Assembly (NCBI GenBank): GCA_963664845.1
Contig: OY761615.1
Span: forward strand, 5,456,001-5,520,000
Direction: 5' to 3'
DNA from: CAIYTF01 sp963664845
GTDB taxonomy: Bacteria; Bacteroidota; Ignavibacteria; Ignavibacteriales; Ignavibacteriaceae
DNA length: 64,000 nucleotides
This document shows positions 42,238 to 51,897 of the stretch, piece after piece. The position numbers and the translations under genes are program-made. Below the pieces are notes generated by a model, which searched no databases, was not told the DNA's origin, and worked only from the letters and a program-made list of their open reading frames with translations. Within the stretch, counting starts at the first letter, position 1. Each line of letters opens with the position of its first letter.

Positions 42238-42376
42238 AACGCTTAATAAAGGAAATATTGGCACTTTGGAAAAATGCCTTTATGCACTGCTCCTTTTTTG
42301 TTAATTTTAGTGTTGGCTTTGTCAGGAAATACGTTGATTCAGCAAATAACATTAATTGAATAACCAGAATCAAAAA

Positions 42377-43594
42377 ATGAAACAGAATATCACAGACCCT
42401 TTGAACGGTTTAAAAGGCAAAAAGATCCTGCTGGGCATTACCGGTGGCATTGCTGCGTATAAGTGCTGCTATTTAATCCGTGAACTGATCCGACGTGAAG
42501 CTGAAGTTAAAGTTATAACTACCCCATCAGCTTTGAAATTCGTGACTCCTTTGACTCTGGCCGCACTATCTCAAAATCCGGTAATTTCGGACATATTTGA
42601 AGGAAGTGGTGAAGGAACCTGGCATATTCATCTTGCCGAATGGGCTGATCTTTATTTGATCGCACCGGCTACATTAAACACAATTGCCAAAATTGCACAT
42701 GGATTTGCAGACAACCCGGTTACCACGCTTGCTCTGGCAAGCAGGTCTCCAATGGTTGTGTGCCCCGCGGCTGATGAAATAATGTATGATAATCCCGTTG
42801 CCCGCGAAAATGTTCGGAAATTGCAAAACAACGGAATTAATATCCTTGACGCCGAAAGCGGATTTTTGGCAAGCAGCTTAACAGGATCAGGCAGATTGCC
42901 GGAATTGTCAAAAATTATTGATTTCTGTGAAACTGTACTTTTAGGCTATCGCAAGGATCTGTCAGGGAAAAACATTCTGGTCACTGCCGGCCCAACTTTT
43001 GAGGATATTGATCCAGTCCGGTATATCGGCAACAGGTCAAGCGGTAAAATGGGATACAACCTGGCAAAAGCTGCTTATCTGCGCGGCGCCAATGTTACCC
43101 TGATCTCAGGCCACACAGCACAATACCTCTATCCCGAAATAAAAAGGGAAGAGATCAGATCAGCACGGGAGATGCACCATCAGGTGATGAATCACATTGG
43201 AAGTAACGACATTCTGATAATGGCTGCTGCCGTTGCTGATTATACTCCCAAAAACCCGGCCAAAAATAAAATTAAAAAGCAAAAGGGCGATCTTACCCTG
43301 GAATTGACCCAAACAACGGACATCTTGAAAGCGGTCGACAAAAAAAACAGGTTTGTGGTTGGTTTCGCACTTGAAACCGAGCAGGAAGTCGCAAATGCTG
43401 AAAAGAAACTCCATGCAAAAGGTCTCAATATGGTGGTTCTGAACTCGGCTGTTAAAGCAGGGGCCGGATTTGAAGTTGACACTAATGAAGTCAAAATACT
43501 GCATGCCGATGGAACGGTGCAGGATTTTGCACAACGATCAAAATTTCAGATGGCACATACGATATTGGATGCCATGAAAGAGCGCTATGTCTGA
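42377..43594 (+). CDS. coaBC: bifunctional CoaBC (phosphopantothenoylcysteine synthetase/decarboxylase)
   Basis: About 405 residues from the ATG at 42377. The flavin-binding CoaC half has LLGITGGIAAYKCCYLIREL and the catalytic His in GTWHIHLAEWAD (near residue 85). The CoaB ligase half starts near 195 with NILVTAGPTFEDIDPVRYIG and NRSSGKMGYNLA. Together they make phosphopantetheine for coenzyme A. The Cys often found just before the GxGR motif is replaced by Ser here (LASSLTGSGRLPE), a variation to note. The end overlaps the uracil-DNA glycosylase gene by 8 bases. Confidence 0.92.
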   Translation: MKQNITDPLNGLKGKKILLGITGGIAAYKCCYLIRELIRREAEVKVITTPSALKFVTPLTLAALSQNPVISDIFEGSGEGTWHIHLAEWADLYLIAPATLNTIAKIAHGFADNPVTTLALASRSPMVVCPAADEIMYDNPVARENVRKLQNNGINILDAESGFLASSLTGSGRLPELSKIIDFCETVLLGYRKDLSGKNILVTAGPTFEDIDPVRYIGNRSSGKMGYNLAKAAYLRGANVTLISGHTAQYLYPEIKREEIRSAREMHHQVMNHIGSNDILIMAAAVADYTPKNPAKNKIKKQKGDLTLELTQTTDILKAVDKKNRFVVGFALETEQEVANAEKKLHAKGLNMVVLNSAVKAGAGFEVDTNEVKILHADGTVQDFAQRSKFQMAHTILDAMKERYV

Positions 43595-44345
43595 CAGTAA
43601 ACCGACGGTTATTGCTACGTTGCTGCTTCAAAAAGAAATATTCGGTGACGATCTCTTCGCCTCTGTACTTGAAACAGAGACAATCGATTATAATGATGTG
43701 CCTGCGGGAGAAATGATAGCCATACACGAGCCGGAATCAGTATATGCTGAACGATCATTGGAAAAAGGCGCCTTTTCTTCCGATGCACTTGACCTGGACT
43801 CATTTAATGCAAGCATTTGCCATTGCACCATTTGTCCGTTAGGTGCCACCCGCAAGAAATTTGTGTTCGGGGTAGGGGATCCGCATGCAAAAGTTATGCT
43901 GGTGGGAGAGGGTCCCGGTGCTGATGAAGATGCACAGGGTGAACCATTCGTTGGTAAAGCAGGTCAGTTGTTGAATGATATTCTTAAAGCCATTAAATTC
44001 GAACGAAATGAAGTTTACATTGCCAACATTGTCAAATGCCGTCCACCGGGGAACAGGAAGCCTGAACCGGAAGAGGTGCAAAAGTGCCTGCCCTATCTTC
44101 ACAAACAAATCGAGTTGGTAAAGCCGGATTTGATACTTTGTTTGGGCGCTACTGCCGCTGAAAGCCTGCTGAACCTGCAGGGGACTTTGAAAAGTATGCG
44201 TCTTAAAGAGTATAAAGTTATGGGAATAACTGCAATGGTAACGTATCACCCGGCAGCACTGCTGCGCAATCCGGCCTACAAAAGAGATTGTTGGGAAGAT
44301 GTTAAAGCTTTTCGCAAATTATACGATAACCGCAATAGCGATTAA
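43587..44345 (+). CDS. family 4 uracil-DNA glycosylase
   Basis: 252 residues. The 4Fe-4S ligands are in CHCTICPLG (near residue 73) and KCRPPGNRKPEPEEVQKC (near 148). Active-site motifs: MLVGEGPGADEDAQGEPFVG (near 99) and VTYHPAALLRNP (near 218). It removes uracil from DNA. An N-terminal 65-residue extension of low conservation precedes the core, and it is not the phage-polymerase type. The start overlaps coaBC, so the two are coexpressed. Confidence 0.92.
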   Translation: MSDSKPTVIATLLLQKEIFGDDLFASVLETETIDYNDVPAGEMIAIHEPESVYAERSLEKGAFSSDALDLDSFNASICHCTICPLGATRKKFVFGVGDPHAKVMLVGEGPGADEDAQGEPFVGKAGQLLNDILKAIKFERNEVYIANIVKCRPPGNRKPEPEEVQKCLPYLHKQIELVKPDLILCLGATAAESLLNLQGTLKSMRLKEYKVMGITAMVTYHPAALLRNPAYKRDCWEDVKAFRKLYDNRNSD

Positions 44346-44369
44346 TAAGTTTGGAAACAATATACAATT

Positions 44370-45794
44370 ATGAATGAAGAAAAAAACGAAAGAGGACTAA
44401 GAGTCCCATCTGCTCCGGATATTGAAAAACTGGTGATTGGAGCCCTGCTCATTGATCCCCAGACAGTGACCAAGGGAATAAATACCATAAAAGAAGATAT
44501 CTTTTATGTAAAAGCCCACCGGATCATATTTCATACAATTGTTGAATTATTCAAAGCAAATGAGCCCATTGATAATGTGACGGTGCTCTCAGAGCTTAGG
44601 CGCACCGGACAACTTGAGGAGATTGGTGGCGCCGTCTATCTTGCAGAATTGACCCAGGAAATATCGAGTGCTGCCAATTTCGAATACCACGCGCGTATTG
44701 TCCTGGAACGCTCCATTCTCAGGGAACTCATCGGTATCAGCCATGAGATTGCTTCTACTGCATATGAAGCCAGGGAGGATGCACTTGCTATTCTGGAAAA
44801 TGCTGAAAAGAAGATATTCGAAATTACCGAAAAGCACATTACCAAGAGTTATGTTCCACTGAAAGATGCAGTTAACTCTCTGATGGAATATATTGATACT
44901 ATCCACTCTAATGAAGGGCAGCGCAAGGCAGTCCCGACCGGATACTATGACCTTGATGATAAGCTTGGTGGTTTTCAAAAATCCGATCTTGTTATTCTTG
45001 CAGCCCGTCCTTCAATGGGAAAAACGGCATTTGCATTGAACCTGGCTACACAGGCTGCCGAGCATGTGCCGGTAGGCGTGTTCAGTCTTGAAATGTCTAT
45101 GCAACAATTGGTGATGCGTATTCTCTGTTCTGAGGCAGAACTAAACGCATTCCAGGTTAGAACCGGAAAATTGCCTCTGAAAGAGTCTTACAAGCTGTCA
45201 TCCAGTGCCGCCAGATTGGTGAAGCTGCCCATTTATATAGATGATTCTCCTGCACAGACTATTCTTGAAATTCGCGCCAAAACACGACGCATGGTAAAGG
45301 AAAAAGGCGTCGGCTTTATCATTATTGATTATCTCCAGCTGATGCATAGCGCGGATAAGAACGAGAGCAGAGAACGCGAAATTTCGCATATCTCCCGATC
45401 GCTGAAAGCACTGGCAAAAGAATTGGATATACCCATACTCGCACTTGCTCAGCTTAATCGTGAAGTTGAAAAACGTGTTGATAAAACACCACAGCTTTCC
45501 GATTTGCGTGAATCCGGTTCAATTGAGCAGGACGCAGACATTGTAATGTTTATTCATCGTCCGGAATACTATACAAGGAACAAGGCAGGCGGCGGTGAGA
45601 GCCAGAGCGAAGGGCCAGGTATTGCAGAGATTGTTATTGCCAAGCACAGAAATGGTCCCACAGGAACTGTGGAACTTGTTTTCATTGAAGAATACGCTAA
45701 ATTTGTCAGTAAAGACAAAATTGGACGCGATTATTATGCCCCTTCATCTGCATCTAATGATTATCCGGCACAACACGAGGATTCTCCTTTTTAA
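44370..45794 (+). CDS. dnaB: replicative DNA helicase DnaB
   Basis: 474 residues, full length. The N-terminal primase-interacting domain has IEKLVIGALLIDPQTV. After a linker the RecA-like motor has Walker A LAARPSMGKTAFALNLATQ (near residue 211), GVFSLEMSMQQLVMRIL, Walker B GFIIIDYLQLMHS (near 311), and LAQLNREVEKR followed by LSDLRESGSIEQDADIVMFI. No intein. It unwinds the fork ahead of the polymerase. The next gene starts at the last base of its stop codon. Confidence 0.97.
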   Translation: MNEEKNERGLRVPSAPDIEKLVIGALLIDPQTVTKGINTIKEDIFYVKAHRIIFHTIVELFKANEPIDNVTVLSELRRTGQLEEIGGAVYLAELTQEISSAANFEYHARIVLERSILRELIGISHEIASTAYEAREDALAILENAEKKIFEITEKHITKSYVPLKDAVNSLMEYIDTIHSNEGQRKAVPTGYYDLDDKLGGFQKSDLVILAARPSMGKTAFALNLATQAAEHVPVGVFSLEMSMQQLVMRILCSEAELNAFQVRTGKLPLKESYKLSSSAARLVKLPIYIDDSPAQTILEIRAKTRRMVKEKGVGFIIIDYLQLMHSADKNESREREISHISRSLKALAKELDIPILALAQLNREVEKRVDKTPQLSDLRESGSIEQDADIVMFIHRPEYYTRNKAGGGESQSEGPGIAEIVIAKHRNGPTGTVELVFIEEYAKFVSKDKIGRDYYAPSSASNDYPAQHEDSPF

Positions 45795-46642
45795 TGTCCA
45801 GATGTTTTTTCCCGGTATTATTTATACTCCTTTTTGGCGCTCTGGCACAAGGGCAAAGCCATTCATCGCTTGACAGCATTCTATTTGTCAGGCACAAACA
45901 GTCAGTGTTAACTAAGGATATAAGCCAACAGCCGATGGGTGTTGTAGTGGCTCAATTGGCTAAATCATTTATAGGATCACCATACCGGTCACATACTCTT
46001 GAAACCGGAAATGAAGAATCACTGGTTATCAATTTGAGAGAATTCGACTGTACAACGTTTGTGGAGGAGATGCTTGCCTTGGCGCGAACGTTGAAGCACG
46101 GAGGTGATTATTCCGATTTTGGCAAAAACTTAGGTGAGATCCGCTACAGAAATGGAAAAATGGCAGGATATTGCTCCCGTCTGCATTATTTCTCAGAGTG
46201 GAGCTTGGACAATGTCCGAAAGGGTTTAGTTAAGAATATAACTGAATCACTTGGTGGAGTTCCTTATGAACTTAAACTGAACTTTATGAGTGCACACCCT
46301 TCTGCCTATGAAAAACTGGCTCACAATAACGAACGTATTGACAGTATCCGTATTATAGAAAGAAAAATATCCGGACAAGAATTCCATTTTATACCAAAAA
46401 CGGAAATATCCCGGATAGAAAAGCAATTGCAGGATGGTGATATTGTTGGATTCACTACCATGGTTTCCGGCCTTGATATTGGGCATGTGGCAATGATTGT
46501 GACCGGACCTGATGGCAGAAAGTACCTCCTCCACGCACCGCATGAAGGAAGTTCGGTAATGATTTCGAAACAATCCCTCAGCGAATATTGTAATTCGATT
46601 AAAAAGCATTCCGGGGTAATAATTTTACGCCCTGTTGAATAA
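45794..46642 (+). CDS. exported DUF1460 (NlpC/P60-type) protein
   Basis: 282 residues with an N-terminal signal peptide (FPVLFILLFGALAQGQ). The domain has NLREFDCTTFVEEMLALART (near residue 74), whose Cys is the presumed nucleophile, and DIGHVAMIVTGPDGRKYLLH (near 230), whose first His completes the pair. DUF1460 members act on muropeptides in the periplasm or outside. The ATG overlaps the dnaB stop (TAATG). Confidence 0.85.
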   Translation: MSRCFFPVLFILLFGALAQGQSHSSLDSILFVRHKQSVLTKDISQQPMGVVVAQLAKSFIGSPYRSHTLETGNEESLVINLREFDCTTFVEEMLALARTLKHGGDYSDFGKNLGEIRYRNGKMAGYCSRLHYFSEWSLDNVRKGLVKNITESLGGVPYELKLNFMSAHPSAYEKLAHNNERIDSIRIIERKISGQEFHFIPKTEISRIEKQLQDGDIVGFTTMVSGLDIGHVAMIVTGPDGRKYLLHAPHEGSSVMISKQSLSEYCNSIKKHSGVIILRPVE

Positions 46643-46688
46643 ATGCTAATTTATCTCGAAATTGAATTCAAATAATTAATGCAACCGT

Positions 46689-47474
46689 ATGAACAGCAAT
46701 AAACGAACGGCACTGATAACAGCAGCAAGCAAAGGAATTGGCTTTGCAATTGCCAAAGACTTAGCTCAGAAGGGCTATAACGTGGTGATCTCTTCATCCA
46801 ATGAAGCAAATCTTGCTTCTGCTTTTATGCAACTTAACGAACTTGCGCCGGGTAGAGTTGAATCGATTCTGTGCAATTTGCGGGATGCAAAATCAGTTCA
46901 GAATCTGACTCTTTACTGTCAAAGCAAAAATGTCAATATAGACGTACTGGTAAATAATTGTGGCGGCCCACCGGCCGGATATTTCCCCGATATTGCTATT
47001 AATGATTGGGACATGGCGCATCAGGAAATATTAAAGAGCGCGCTGGCACTAATCCATGCATGTCTTCCCGGAATGAAAGAGCAAAAGTGGGGCAGAGTAA
47101 TAAATATTACTTCAATAGCGACAAAACAGTATGTCGATAATCTGATACTGTCTTCTGCGTACCGCATGGCCTTGACAGCCGCATGCAAAGTGCTTAGTGT
47201 TCAGTATGCGCAGCATGCAATCACTTTCAACAATATTGCCCCGGGTTATACATTCACCGATCGCATGAAAGAATTAACTGAATTCCGCGCAAAGAAACAA
47301 GGTATATCCGTTGAGAACGCTATGCAGGAGCTCGAGGAATTGACTCCAATGAAAAGGCTTGCACAACCGGAAGAAATAGCAGCGCTGGCATCCTTTTTAA
47401 TTAGCGAACAGGCCGGTTATATAACCGGCAATACCATCACCATTGATGGTGGTTTAACAAAGAATATTTCCTGA
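46689..47474 (+). CDS. short-chain dehydrogenase-type protein, catalytic Tyr-Lys replaced
   Basis: 261 residues with the SDR fold: nucleotide-binding ALITAASKGIGFAIAKDLA, NNCGGPPAGYFPD, RVINITSIATKQ, and the end GYITGNTITIDGG. In classical members the active pair is Tyr-x3-Lys. Here the equivalent segment reads LSSAYRMALTAACKVLS, without the Lys at the right spacing, as in the atypical group of 3-oxoacyl reductase-like SDRs. NAD(P)H binding is likely, but the reaction is uncertain. Confidence 0.82.
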   Translation: MNSNKRTALITAASKGIGFAIAKDLAQKGYNVVISSSNEANLASAFMQLNELAPGRVESILCNLRDAKSVQNLTLYCQSKNVNIDVLVNNCGGPPAGYFPDIAINDWDMAHQEILKSALALIHACLPGMKEQKWGRVINITSIATKQYVDNLILSSAYRMALTAACKVLSVQYAQHAITFNNIAPGYTFTDRMKELTEFRAKKQGISVENAMQELEELTPMKRLAQPEEIAALASFLISEQAGYITGNTITIDGGLTKNIS

Positions 47475-47487
47475 GAACCAACCAACA

Positions 47488-48627
47488 ATGAAAACTGAGT
47501 TTGCAACTCCGGAGCGTTCGACCGATGAAGAAATTCGCCAGACACATTTTCGTCTGGCTGAACAGCAAGAGAAATGCGTCTTAATTAACGCAATTCCAAA
47601 CATTGTATTGGTTTTGAATAACAACCGCCAGATCGTGTTTGCCAATCAGGCAGCATTGGATTATATGAAGGTTGATACGGTTGATGATATTCTGGGCTTG
47701 CGTCCGGGAGAACTCATTGGTTGCCTGCACTCAGATGAAATGGAAGGAGGCTGTGGCACTACAAAAAACTGTATGGTTTGTGGTGCAGCCCGGGCAATAC
47801 TCTCCAGTCAGTCTGGCCGGACTTCCACAGAAGAATGCAGAATGCTCACTAAAAGCAGCGATGCCTTTGACTACAAAGTACATACGGTTCCGCTCGAAGT
47901 ATTCAATGAGCGATACGTTGTTTTCAGTATTATGGATATAAGTGATGCAAAACGAAAAATCGCATTGGAGAGCATCTTTTTTCATGACGTGTTAAATACG
48001 GCTGGCGGCATTCAGGGATTCGCAGAACTGCTCGATGGTGCTTCACCTGAGGAAGCAAATGAATTTGGCAAAATACTTGCTTCACTTACGACCCGACTGG
48101 TTGATGAAATCCAGGCGCAGAGAGATATTCTTTCAGCAGAAAACAGTGAATTGAAATTACATCTGAACTCTGTTACCGCAGTCGAGATCATCAAAAGTAC
48201 AGTTCAACTTTATAGTATGCATTCTGCCGCTGAAGGAAAACTAATTGTTGAAAATCATGGTACAGAGAGTGCGATAATGTATACCGATGAACGGTTGGCA
48301 AGAAGAATTCTGGGTAATATGCTCAAAAATGCATTGGAAGCTGCTGAACCGGGAGCAACAGTAACACTCCGCGGCGATGTTAAATTTTCTTACTTTGTCT
48401 TCAGCGTTCATAACAACGGGTATATCCCGCCTCTGGTCCAACTCCAGATTTTTAACCGTTCATTTTCAACTAAAGGTACTGGCAGGGGTCTTGGGACTTA
48501 CAGTGTAAAATTATTAACCGAGAAATATTTACAGGGAAGAGCTGGTTTTATTTCAACCAGGGAAACGGGCACAACATTTTTTGCAATCATTCCACTAATT
48601 CACGTCGGAACCAGTAATTCTGATTAA
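47488..48627 (+). CDS. PAS-domain sensor histidine kinase with Cys cluster
   Basis: 379 residues, no membrane segment, so cytoplasmic. A PAS domain (about residues 28-155) starts LINAIPNIVLVLNNNRQIVF and contains an unusual Cys-rich loop, GCLHSDEMEGGCGTTKNCMV followed by CGAA, giving four Cys that could bind a metal or sense redox state. The phosphoacceptor His is in SIFFHDVLNTAGGIQGFAEL (near 166). The ATPase domain has LLNMLKNALEAAEP-like spacing (ILGNMLKNALEA, near 272) and GTGRGLGTYSVKLL (near 330). No response regulator is next to it. It precedes the NfnAB-like pair by 22 bases. Confidence 0.85.
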   Translation: MKTEFATPERSTDEEIRQTHFRLAEQQEKCVLINAIPNIVLVLNNNRQIVFANQAALDYMKVDTVDDILGLRPGELIGCLHSDEMEGGCGTTKNCMVCGAARAILSSQSGRTSTEECRMLTKSSDAFDYKVHTVPLEVFNERYVVFSIMDISDAKRKIALESIFFHDVLNTAGGIQGFAELLDGASPEEANEFGKILASLTTRLVDEIQAQRDILSAENSELKLHLNSVTAVEIIKSTVQLYSMHSAAEGKLIVENHGTESAIMYTDERLARRILGNMLKNALEAAEPGATVTLRGDVKFSYFVFSVHNNGYIPPLVQLQIFNRSFSTKGTGRGLGTYSVKLLTEKYLQGRAGFISTRETGTTFFAIIPLIHVGTSNSD

Positions 48628-48649
48628 TTAATCACATATATATTATACT

Positions 48650-49528
48650 ATGAACAAAATTATTAAAGCGGAGTTTCTTGCCGCTGATATCAAACGGTTT
48701 ATTATTGAAGCTCCCAAAATTGCGCACAAACGCAAGGCGGGTCAATTTGTTATTGTTCGCTCACATGCCAAAGGCGAACGCATCCCACTGACTATTGCAG
48801 ATTCAAATCCGGAGAGTGGTACTATCACTATCATTGTACAGGGAGTTGGCAAAACTACCAAAGAGATTAACAATTTAGAGTCCGGCGACTATTTTCATGA
48901 TGTTGTTGGGCCTTTGGGGCAAGCATCGCACATCGAAAATTTTGGTACTGCCATAAGTATAGGCGGCGGGGTTGGCGCTGCAATTGCATATCCGACCGCA
49001 GTAGCACTCAAACAAGCTGGCAATTATACAATTTCCATAGTTGGTGCACGTACGAAAGACTTGGTGATACTTGAAGACGAGATGAAGGCAAATTGCGATG
49101 AAGTACACATTACCACTGATGACGGCTCTTATGGATTTCATGGTTTTGTTACACAAAAATTACTTGAAATCATAAATTCTGGCAAAAAAATCGATTTTGT
49201 GCTGGCTATTGGACCAATACCGATGATGCGTGCCGTTGCTGAAACGACAAGACCCTTTGGCATCAAGACCGTCGTAAGTCTGAATCCTGTAATGGTAGAC
49301 GGAACGGGAATGTGTGGTGGGTGCAGGGCAACTGTTGACAATAAAACGGTGTTCGTTTGCGTCGACGGTCCCGAATTCGATGCGCATCTGGTAGACTTTG
49401 GCTTGCTGATAAAACGTAACAGAACCTATAACAATTTTGAAAAACAAGCGGTTGATGAATATCATGTATGTCACAATGAAGTGGCATACCAAAAAGCCCT
49501 CGCTGCACAAACCGCTGTGCAGGAATAG
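48650..49528 (+). CDS. NfnA/SudB-like FAD-NAD(P) binding subunit
   Basis: 292 residues of the ferredoxin-NADP reductase fold. RIPLTIADSNPESGTITIIV holds the FAD contact, ISIGGGVGAAIAYPTAVALK the NAD(P) loop, and MCGGCRATVDNKTVFVCVDG (near residue 219) the 2Fe-2S cysteines. With the following gene it forms an NfnAB-type transhydrogenase or a sulfide dehydrogenase/glutamate synthase-like pair that moves electrons between ferredoxin, NADH and NADPH. The start is 22 bases after the histidine kinase gene. Confidence 0.85.
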   Translation: MNKIIKAEFLAADIKRFIIEAPKIAHKRKAGQFVIVRSHAKGERIPLTIADSNPESGTITIIVQGVGKTTKEINNLESGDYFHDVVGPLGQASHIENFGTAISIGGGVGAAIAYPTAVALKQAGNYTISIVGARTKDLVILEDEMKANCDEVHITTDDGSYGFHGFVTQKLLEIINSGKKIDFVLAIGPIPMMRAVAETTRPFGIKTVVSLNPVMVDGTGMCGGCRATVDNKTVFVCVDGPEFDAHLVDFGLLIKRNRTYNNFEKQAVDEYHVCHNEVAYQKALAAQTAVQE

Positions 49529-49542
49529 GAGAGGAGAACACT

Positions 49543-50976
49543 ATGCTAACACCACTTTCGAAAAAAGACAGGATGAAAATCGCACGTCAGGCTATGCCTG
49601 AACAGGATGCGGAACAAAGAAGTCATAATTTTACCGAGGTGAACCTTGGATACACAGAAGAGCTGGCAATATTGGAGGCTCAGCGCTGCCTACAATGCCC
49701 CAAACCGGTATGTATTGACGGTTGCCCGGTTGGAGTACAGATAAAAGATTTTATTTCACTGGTGGCAGAGGGCGATTTTGTCGGTGCCGCAGCGAAAATT
49801 AAGCAAGACAACGTGCTTCCTGCAATTTGCGGCCGGGTTTGCCCACAGGAAGAACAATGTGAAATGAATTGCGTTGTCGGGAAGAAAAACGAACCGGTTG
49901 CGATTGGCCGTCTTGAACGTTTTGTTGCCGATTTTGAACGCGAAAAAGTTGGTATCAGAAACCCTGTATGCCAGCCTAAAACCGGTAAAAAAGTTGCAAT
50001 TATTGGCAGTGGCCCTGCCGGACTTGGCTGCGCTGCTGATTTAATTCAGGCTGGTCATAATGTGACAGTATTTGAAGCTCTTCACGAACTGGGTGGCGTG
50101 CTTACATACGGAATTCCTGAGTTTAGGCTTCCCAAAGAAATTGTCCGGGTTGAAGTCGAATCACTCCAAAAACTCGGTGTTGAATTTTGCACCAATGCTG
50201 TGATTGGATTCACGGACTCAATTGATGAATTGATGACCACCGGCGGATATGATGCTGTGTTTATTGCCGTGGGAGCCGGGCTACCTTATTTTATGAACCT
50301 GCCCGGAGAAAATTTAAATGGTGTTTATTCGGCGAATGAGTTTCTAACCCGTGTTAATTTGATGAAAGCATATAAATTCCCTGAATATGACACGCCGGTT
50401 TTTGATTGCAAAGACCGTGATGTAGCCGTTTTTGGAGGCGGCAATACAGCAATGGATGCGGTCAGGACCGCCAGAAGGTTGGGTGCGCGAAACGCGTACA
50501 TTATTTATCGCCGTTCCGAAGTTGAAATGCCGGCACGGCTTGAGGAAGTCCACCATGCCAAGCAAGAGGGTGTTCAATTTGTTCTGTTGACTAACCCGCT
50601 TGCGTTTTTAGGAACTGAAGACGGTTGGTTGACCGGGGTACAATTACAGAAAATGGAACTGGGAGAGCCTGATGCATCTGGCCGCAGAAGACCTGTACCT
50701 GTGGTCGGGTCAGAATATATTCTGCCAATCCAGATGGCGGTTGTTGCAATTGGAAACGGCTCAAACCCTATTATACAAAAGACAACACCAGGTTTAAACT
50801 TCACCAAGTGGGGTAATATTGTTGTTAACGAAGACTCGATGAGGACCTCAAGGAAAGGCGTTTTTGCAGGAGGCGATATCGTGACAGGTGGTGCCACAGT
50901 GATTCTTGCAATGGGAGCCGGAAGGAAGGCAGCAAAGAGTATTAATGAATATTTATTGGCTCAGGATGTTTGGTAA
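49543..50976 (+). CDS. NfnB/GltD-like FAD-dependent oxidoreductase subunit
   Basis: 477 residues. The N-terminal iron-sulfur domain carries ILEAQRCLQCPKPVCIDGCP (near residue 43) and NVLPAICGRVCPQEEQCEMN (near 89), eight Cys for two clusters. The first dinucleotide fold begins KVAIIGSGPAGLGCAADLIQ (near 148) and the second has DVAVFGGGNTAMDAVRTARR (near 292). Such subunits form the bifurcating partner of the preceding gene. There is no glutamine amidotransferase domain, so it is not glutamate synthase alone. It follows its partner by 14 bases with an AGGAGAGG ribosome site. Confidence 0.88.
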   Translation: MLTPLSKKDRMKIARQAMPEQDAEQRSHNFTEVNLGYTEELAILEAQRCLQCPKPVCIDGCPVGVQIKDFISLVAEGDFVGAAAKIKQDNVLPAICGRVCPQEEQCEMNCVVGKKNEPVAIGRLERFVADFEREKVGIRNPVCQPKTGKKVAIIGSGPAGLGCAADLIQAGHNVTVFEALHELGGVLTYGIPEFRLPKEIVRVEVESLQKLGVEFCTNAVIGFTDSIDELMTTGGYDAVFIAVGAGLPYFMNLPGENLNGVYSANEFLTRVNLMKAYKFPEYDTPVFDCKDRDVAVFGGGNTAMDAVRTARRLGARNAYIIYRRSEVEMPARLEEVHHAKQEGVQFVLLTNPLAFLGTEDGWLTGVQLQKMELGEPDASGRRRPVPVVGSEYILPIQMAVVAIGNGSNPIIQKTTPGLNFTKWGNIVVNEDSMRTSRKGVFAGGDIVTGGATVILAMGAGRKAAKSINEYLLAQDVW

Positions 50977-51180
50977 TTGTATCGATTTCATACAATTATT
51001 TTGCGAAAATTAAACGTAAAAGCAATTAGCTTGCCCGCAGTTATAATGGTGGGAATTGAACGAAATTTATCATGAATTTAATCTCGTATTTTCGGGTTCT
51101 GTGGTGAATTTACGACTTACTATGCGGGAAGAAGAGTCGTAAATTATTATATTGCAATACTATTTACTGTTGAGGTTTGA

Positions 51181-51897
51181 CTGAACTCTATTTTTACGGT
51201 TATTAAGTTAACCGCTATTGTGATTTATACCGTTGTGTTATCCGTATTGGCACAGATATTCAACGTTACTGACCGGTCGTTTCGGTTATATTTTTGGCTG
51301 ACTAAAGTATATTCCAAAGGAGTTTTATTCCTTTGCGGTGTTAAGCTGAAAGTAGAAGGACTTGAGAACTTTTCTCCCGACCAAGTTTATGTTTATGTGT
51401 CAAATCACAGCAGTATGGTCGATATCCCGGCAGTTATGGCTGCCGTTCCGAATAAGGCATCTATGGTCTTTAAGAAGGAACTGGGGAATATACCGCTTTT
51501 CGGGTGGCAATTGGCCACCGGGCCTTATATAATGATTGATAGGAAAAATGCTGACAAGGCCATGAAAAGCATAGAACGGGGCAAAGAGATGATGGCAAAC
51601 AAGAATATTTCGGTGATTCTGTTTGCCGAAGGAACGAGAAGCAAAACTGGTGAGGTGCAGCCCTTTAAAAGAGGCGCTTTTTATCTTGCATCCAGAGTTA
51701 AATTCCCGATAATCCCGGTTTCTATTAGCGGAGCGGAGAATCTGCTCCCCAAGGGGACTCTTTCTTTGAAAGGAGGCGTGGTAACCGTGCGATTTGGCAA
51801 ACCAGTCGAGGCGAGCCAGGCAAATTCAAAAAAAGAGGAAGTTGAGCTGATGGAGAAGGTGAGGGCCATAATAATTGATCAGAAAGGTAAAAGATGA
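51181..51897 (+). CDS. plsC: 1-acyl-sn-glycerol-3-phosphate acyltransferase
   Basis: About 238 residues. The catalytic NHSSMVDIPAV gives the H-x4-D box (near residue 80), FAEGTRSKTGEVQPFKRGAF the substrate-binding site, and IPVSISGAENLLP the fourth block. An N-terminal hydrophobic helix anchors it in the membrane. The start is uncertain: no ATG is available. CTG at 51181 has TTGAGG upstream, while GTG at 51220 lacks a ribosome site, so I prefer CTG with low certainty. It makes phosphatidic acid. The stop overlaps gatC by 4 bases. Confidence 0.82.
   Translation: MNSIFTVIKLTAIVIYTVVLSVLAQIFNVTDRSFRLYFWLTKVYSKGVLFLCGVKLKVEGLENFSPDQVYVYVSNHSSMVDIPAVMAAVPNKASMVFKKELGNIPLFGWQLATGPYIMIDRKNADKAMKSIERGKEMMANKNISVILFAEGTRSKTGEVQPFKRGAFYLASRVKFPIIPVSISGAENLLPKGTLSLKGGVVTVRFGKPVEASQANSKKEEVELMEKVRAIIIDQKGKR

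Larger units (their letters stand above)
41528..42376. other. long intergenic region with direct repeats and hairpins
   Basis: About 850 bases without a supported gene between a minus-strand and a plus-strand operon. It holds two 91-base direct repeats (41802-41892, 42147-42237), a GTGCCCT/AGGGCAC hairpin at 42044-42061 with an A run on its left, and a CGCGGGG/CCCCGCG hairpin near 42100-42116. The mosaic of shared pieces looks like decayed repetitive DNA. Confidence 0.6.
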
